Source: Flemingiibacterium sp045634345 (lineage in GTDB: Bacteria > Bacillota > Clostridia > Oscillospirales > CAG-272). Taken from it: a DNA stretch of 41,815 nucleotides. Every line of letters begins with the position of its first letter. The stretch's first letter is position 1. The notes beneath the pieces are model-generated. The model was given only the letters and a program-made list of their open reading frames with translations. It did no database searches and was not told where the DNA came from. Both the position numbers and the translations under genes were made by a program. The stretch is from positions 1 through 41,815 of the forward strand of contig JAZRAB010000125.1 of NCBI GenBank assembly GCA_045634345.1, in the 5' to 3' direction. Below are positions 39,759 through 41,815 of the stretch, in pieces.

Positions 39759-39846
39759 AAGGCACCAACAGCAAACCATCTATAAATAAGAATACCGATG
39801 TAATGATTCAGTTCATTCTCGGGGGTAAATTACTAGACAGCGCCTT
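39759..39846 (+). ncRNA. Array unit 17 (class A)
   Basis: 5' arm AAGGCACCA then ACAGCAA; 3' arm GCGCCTT (7 positions, one A-C mismatch), followed by GT. It starts one base after the tRNA-Phe CCA and ends 39 bp before the DUF2828 start. Confidence 0.7.
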
Positions 39847-39885
39847 GTTAATTTTAAAATTCACCGAAAAAAGGAGAAATATATC

Positions 39886-41343
39886 ATGTTAAATTATCTT
39901 AAAAACGAAGCTAACGTTGCTACCACCGAAAACGGTGCGGTAACTCACATCACAACCGAATCCGACTGCCTTGACCTCTTTGCGACCGTCGGCGCGCTTC
40001 GCAGAGAAAGCGATGCGGAAATCGAGTCAAGATTCATCCGCGCATTCACCGAAAACAGAGATATCGCCATGAAGCTGCTCTTTTTCGCACGTGATATTCG
40101 CGGCGGTCTCGGTGAGCGCCGTGTGTTCCGCGTTATCCTTAATTGGCTTGCCAAGAATGAGTCGAAAACTGTGCGTAAGAACCTCGAATACGTTGCCGAG
40201 TACGGACGCTTTGATGACCTGCTCACCCTTATGGGAACGCCCTGCGAGGATGCTATGATCGAGGTAGTAAAAGCACAGCTTGAAGCCGATATGGCGGCAC
40301 TTGCAAGTAGCGGCGAGGTTTCGCTTCTTGCAAAGTGGCTTCCGTCAGTTAATGCGTCGAACAAGGAAACCGTACATAACGCAAAGAAGATAGCACGAAA
40401 GCTCGGTATGTCCGACAAAGAATACAGAAAAGTGTTGGTTGAACTTCGTGCACATATCCGCATTATCGAAAACAATCTCCGCGAAAAGGATTACACCTTC
40501 GACTATTCGAAGCAGCCCTCAAAGGCAATGTTTAAATACCGTAAGGCGTTTATTCGCAATGACGGCGAACGCTACGGCGAGTTTGTGAATACGGTTTCTA
40601 CCGGAGAAGCGAAGCTTAACGTAGGCACGCTTATGCCTTACGAAATAATCACCCCATTTTTCCGTAAGAACGTAAGCGATGAGGAACGCAAAGCCATAGA
40701 CGTTACTTGGAATTCTCAGCAGGATTTTGGCGGCGATGAGAACACTCTCGTTGTAATCGACGGCTCTGGTTCAATGTATGGCGGTGGTGATCCCATGCCT
40801 GCAACTGTTGCGCTTTCCCTTGGCATCTACTTCGCCGAGAGAAATACGGGTGCGTTTGCAAATCACTTTATTACGTTTTCCGAAAATCCGCAGCTTGTTG
40901 AGGTGAAAGGCGAGGATATCCTCGATAAGGTTCGTTACTGCCATAACTTTAACGAGGTGGCAAACACTAACATCGAGGCTGTGTTCGATCTTGTGCTCAA
41001 TACAGCCGTGAAAAACAACGTGCCGCAGAGCGAGCTTCCGTCAAAGATAGTCATTATTTCCGACATGGAGTTTGATTACTGTGCCGAAAACGCATCGCTT
41101 ACCAACTTCGAAAACTCAAAGCGGAAGTTTAAGCGATACAGCTACGATCTTCCCGAGGTTGTTTTCTGGAACGTGGCAAGCCGCAACCGTCAGCAGCCCG
41201 TAACCAAAAACGAGCAGGGTGTTGCGCTTGTATCTGGATGTACGCCGAGGCTTTTCTCGATGATTGCTGGCGGCACGCTGAATCCGTATGCGTTTATGCT
41301 TGAGGTTATCGAGAGCGAGCGGTACGCGAAGATAAGTGCATAA
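39886..41343 (+). CDS. DUF2828 protein: TROVE/Ro60-like RNA-binding ring plus vWA domain
   Basis: Protein of 485 residues with AAGGAG 9 nt before the ATG. The N-terminal ~270 residues are helical, with the DUF2828/TROVE hallmarks LLFFARDIRGGLGERRVFR (about 64-82), YGRFDDLL and AKWLPSVNASNK. Residues about 285-480 form a von Willebrand A domain: VVIDGSGSMYGG has the MIDAS DxSxS as Asp292, Ser294, Ser296, and IVIISDMEFDYC gives the later Asp. This matches the two-part Ro60/Rsr plan: a ring that binds Y RNAs and misfolded RNA ends, with a metal-binding vWA. In known bacterial Ro systems Y RNA genes lie next to the protein gene; here the upstream array takes that place. No rtcB or PNPase gene is in the window. 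RNA binding is inference. Confidence 0.88.
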   Translation: MLNYLKNEANVATTENGAVTHITTESDCLDLFATVGALRRESDAEIESRFIRAFTENRDIAMKLLFFARDIRGGLGERRVFRVILNWLAKNESKTVRKNLEYVAEYGRFDDLLTLMGTPCEDAMIEVVKAQLEADMAALASSGEVSLLAKWLPSVNASNKETVHNAKKIARKLGMSDKEYRKVLVELRAHIRIIENNLREKDYTFDYSKQPSKAMFKYRKAFIRNDGERYGEFVNTVSTGEAKLNVGTLMPYEIITPFFRKNVSDEERKAIDVTWNSQQDFGGDENTLVVIDGSGSMYGGGDPMPATVALSLGIYFAERNTGAFANHFITFSENPQLVEVKGEDILDKVRYCHNFNEVANTNIEAVFDLVLNTAVKNNVPQSELPSKIVIISDMEFDYCAENASLTNFENSKRKFKRYSYDLPEVVFWNVASRNRQQPVTKNEQGVALVSGCTPRLFSMIAGGTLNPYAFMLEVIESERYAKISA

Positions 41344-41350
41344 TAATATA

Positions 41351-41372
41351 GGGGGGCGAAAATGCCCCCTTA
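41351..41372 (+). terminator. Terminator of the DUF2828 gene
   Basis: GGGGGC-GAAAAT-GCCCCC followed by TTAT; the stem is strong and the T-run poor. Confidence 0.7.
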
Positions 41373-41374
41373 TG

Positions 41375-41410
41375 CTCATGCTTGCCCACTTTGAAAAGAA
41401 ATACGAAAAG
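41375..41410 (+). pseudogene. Remnant of a WYL gene 3' part
   Basis: The frame reads LMLAHFEKKYEK then stop, matching VMLHFAHFEKRAEK of the second WYL protein (about 38167-38208) with two residues deleted. It is followed, as in the intact locus, by the 46-nt leader block. This indicates a duplicated WYL-end/leader segment with a large internal deletion. Confidence 0.6.
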
Positions 41411-41445
41411 TAAAAAAACAGTTAAACTGCAGAATCAAAGAAAAG

Positions 41446-41491
41446 TTCGCAGCTTTTTTTCCGTGAAAAACGAGGAAAAAGGTGGTAAAAT
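41446..41491 (+). repeat. 46-nt leader repeat, copy 2, with putative promoter of a second array
   Basis: Differs from 38411-38456 at only two positions (GT to AC). GTGAAA (41463-41468), 17 bp, TAAAAT (41486-41491) is preserved, while the 5' arm of the terminator hairpin is not. Retention of the promoter-like part supports a function. Confidence 0.7.
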
Positions 41492-41512
41492 ATGCTTGCA
41501 AGGTTACTCGGG

Positions 41513-41540
41513 GCGGGTGTTTGAGTCAATCATTCACCGC
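41513..41540 (+). ncRNA. Second array, first small stem
   Basis: GCGGGTG/CACCGC with one bulged G. It could alternatively be part of a larger unit opened by GCAAGG (41498) and closed by CCTTGC (41796). Confidence 0.35.
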
Positions 41541-41541
41541 G

Positions 41542-41635
41542 GTGCACGAGGATATTCCAAAGTGTATGCCAGAAGAACACTTGCACCTTGAGCCTATCAA
41601 GCTCTCTATTCGCGGGTTCGAATCCCGCCGTGCGT
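41542..41635 (+). ncRNA. Second array: tRNA mimic with expanded D region
   Basis: Acceptor-like GTGCACG/CGTGCGT (7 bp, two wobbles) and a perfect T-arm GCGGG-TTCGAAT-CCCGC. An anticodon-like arm is GAGC-CTATCAA-GCTC (7-nt loop, T at 33). The D-arm is replaced by two hairpins, GGA/TCC and AAGTGT/ACACTT. No CCA follows. A Y-RNA/YrlA-style tRNA mimic is a closer analogy than a working tRNA. Confidence 0.65.
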
Positions 41636-41637
41636 TG

Positions 41638-41722
41638 AAAAACGTATCGCCAGTGGTTTGGAAGATTTGTCCTTCGGGACGCAAAAAGAACGGTACACGA
41701 AATCGTGTGCGAGAACGTTTTT
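41638..41722 (+). ncRNA. Second array: structured unit with UUCG hairpin
   Basis: AAAAACG/CGTTTTT closes the unit (7 bp). Inside are GTCC-TTCG-GGAC and ACACG-AAAT-CGTGT, both perfect. Starts 3 nt after the tRNA mimic. Confidence 0.65.
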
Positions 41723-41729
41723 ATTCTGA

Positions 41730-41785
41730 CATTCGTTATCATTCGGCAAAGCGAGAAGTGCTTCGGCACATCTCGAAGAGCAATG
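41730..41785 (+). ncRNA. Second array: long hairpin unit with UUCG loop
   Basis: CATT/AATG encloses CGAGA-A-GTGC-TTCG-GCAC-A-TCTCG, a 9-bp hairpin with one A-A mismatch. More units probably continue past the window end. Confidence 0.55.
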
Positions 41786-41815
41786 CAAAAGCAAGCCTTG
41801 CCTGAGAATGGATAC

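Larger units (their letters stand above)
38467..39846 (+). ncRNA. Tandem array of about 17 tRNA-like structured RNA units
   Basis: No credible protein gene lies in this 1.4 kb, yet it is almost completely filled by closed helices 46-108 nt apart end to end, separated by about 1-27 nt. Ten class A units share a 9-nt 5' arm, the motif ACAGCAA and a complementary 3' arm ending CTT, mostly followed by GT. The arm sequences differ between units but stay complementary. The others (class B) include one true tRNA-Phe, one degenerate tRNA-like unit and five minimal stems. Several units carry 5-bp stem/7-nt loop arms like anticodon arms. The array ends 39 bp before the DUF2828 start codon, so it may be the 5' part of that transcript, processed into individual RNAs. 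Individual units are listed separately. Confidence 0.82.

Noticed and set aside
38467..39846. CRISPR array
   Set aside because: The common part is only ACAGCAA plus variable self-complementary arms, unit lengths range from 46 to 108 nt, and there are no fixed repeats or cas genes.
38467..39846. Ordinary tRNA cluster (phage- or chromosome-type)
   Set aside because: Only one unit has all tRNA features. The rest lack T-arms, CCA or D-arms and follow a different shared design.

Overview
The window looks like a chromosomal segment of an anaerobic, low-to-mid GC member of the Bacillota (Clostridia-like, probably gut-associated). Support comes from strong purine-rich ribosome binding sites, TTG/GTG starts, consensus TTGACA-17-TATAAT promoters, a tRNA-sensing T-box leader, a ThrE-type exporter pair, a VanY carboxypeptidase and an anaerobic ribonucleotide reductase activase. 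I cannot name the species.

Layout. 1-5781: galacturonate use. A leftward GH4 alpha-galacturonidase faces a rightward uxaB-uxaA-uxaC operon across a shared regulatory gap. 6061-9193: thioredoxin reductase, then an Lrp/AsnC regulator with an alanine/glycine:cation symporter. 9270-14537: a leftward branched-chain amino acid operon, ilvB-ilvN-leuA, followed by a ThrE-like exporter pair. It has a consensus promoter, an unannotated 32-residue leader peptide rich in Val/Leu/Ile, and an attenuator. 14550-14950: palindrome-rich repeat DNA. 14953-16879: a T-box leader, with a specifier I read as ATT (Ile), in front of a sodium:solute symporter. 17030-19497: FucU-like mutarotase, YgjV-like membrane protein, a helical hypothetical and MetA. 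19704-33823: ordinary chromosome (large exported protein, NrdG, PurM, ribokinase, RuvX, SGNH hydrolase, QueH, YgjP-type peptidase, VanY, aspartokinase, amidohydrolase, FkbM methyltransferase). 33933-36136: an accessory patch with an HTH protein, a TCGA-repeat site, a candidate structured RNA and an unknown protein.

The most unusual part is 36223-41815. Two overlapping WYL-domain regulator genes end in a strong terminator. A roughly 1.4-kb noncoding stretch follows (38467-39846), tightly packed with about 17 tRNA-sized structured units. Ten of these share one design: a 9-nt 5' arm, the motif ACAGCAA, a variable body, and a complementary 3' arm ending CTT(GT). The arms differ between units but stay complementary, so the pairing covaries. 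One unit is a canonical tRNA-Phe(GAA), and another is a degenerate tRNA-like element, also with GAA. The array runs straight into a DUF2828 gene (TROVE/Ro60-like plus vWA domain). Past that gene, a 46-nt promoter-like leader is repeated next to a WYL gene remnant. A second set of structured units then starts, including a tRNA mimic with an intact T-arm and an expanded D region, and runs off the window.

Taken together, I infer a Ro60/Y-RNA-like ribonucleoprotein system in which a TROVE-vWA protein is co-encoded with a large family of tRNA-mimicking RNAs under WYL control. The structures are visible in the sequence; the function is inference.
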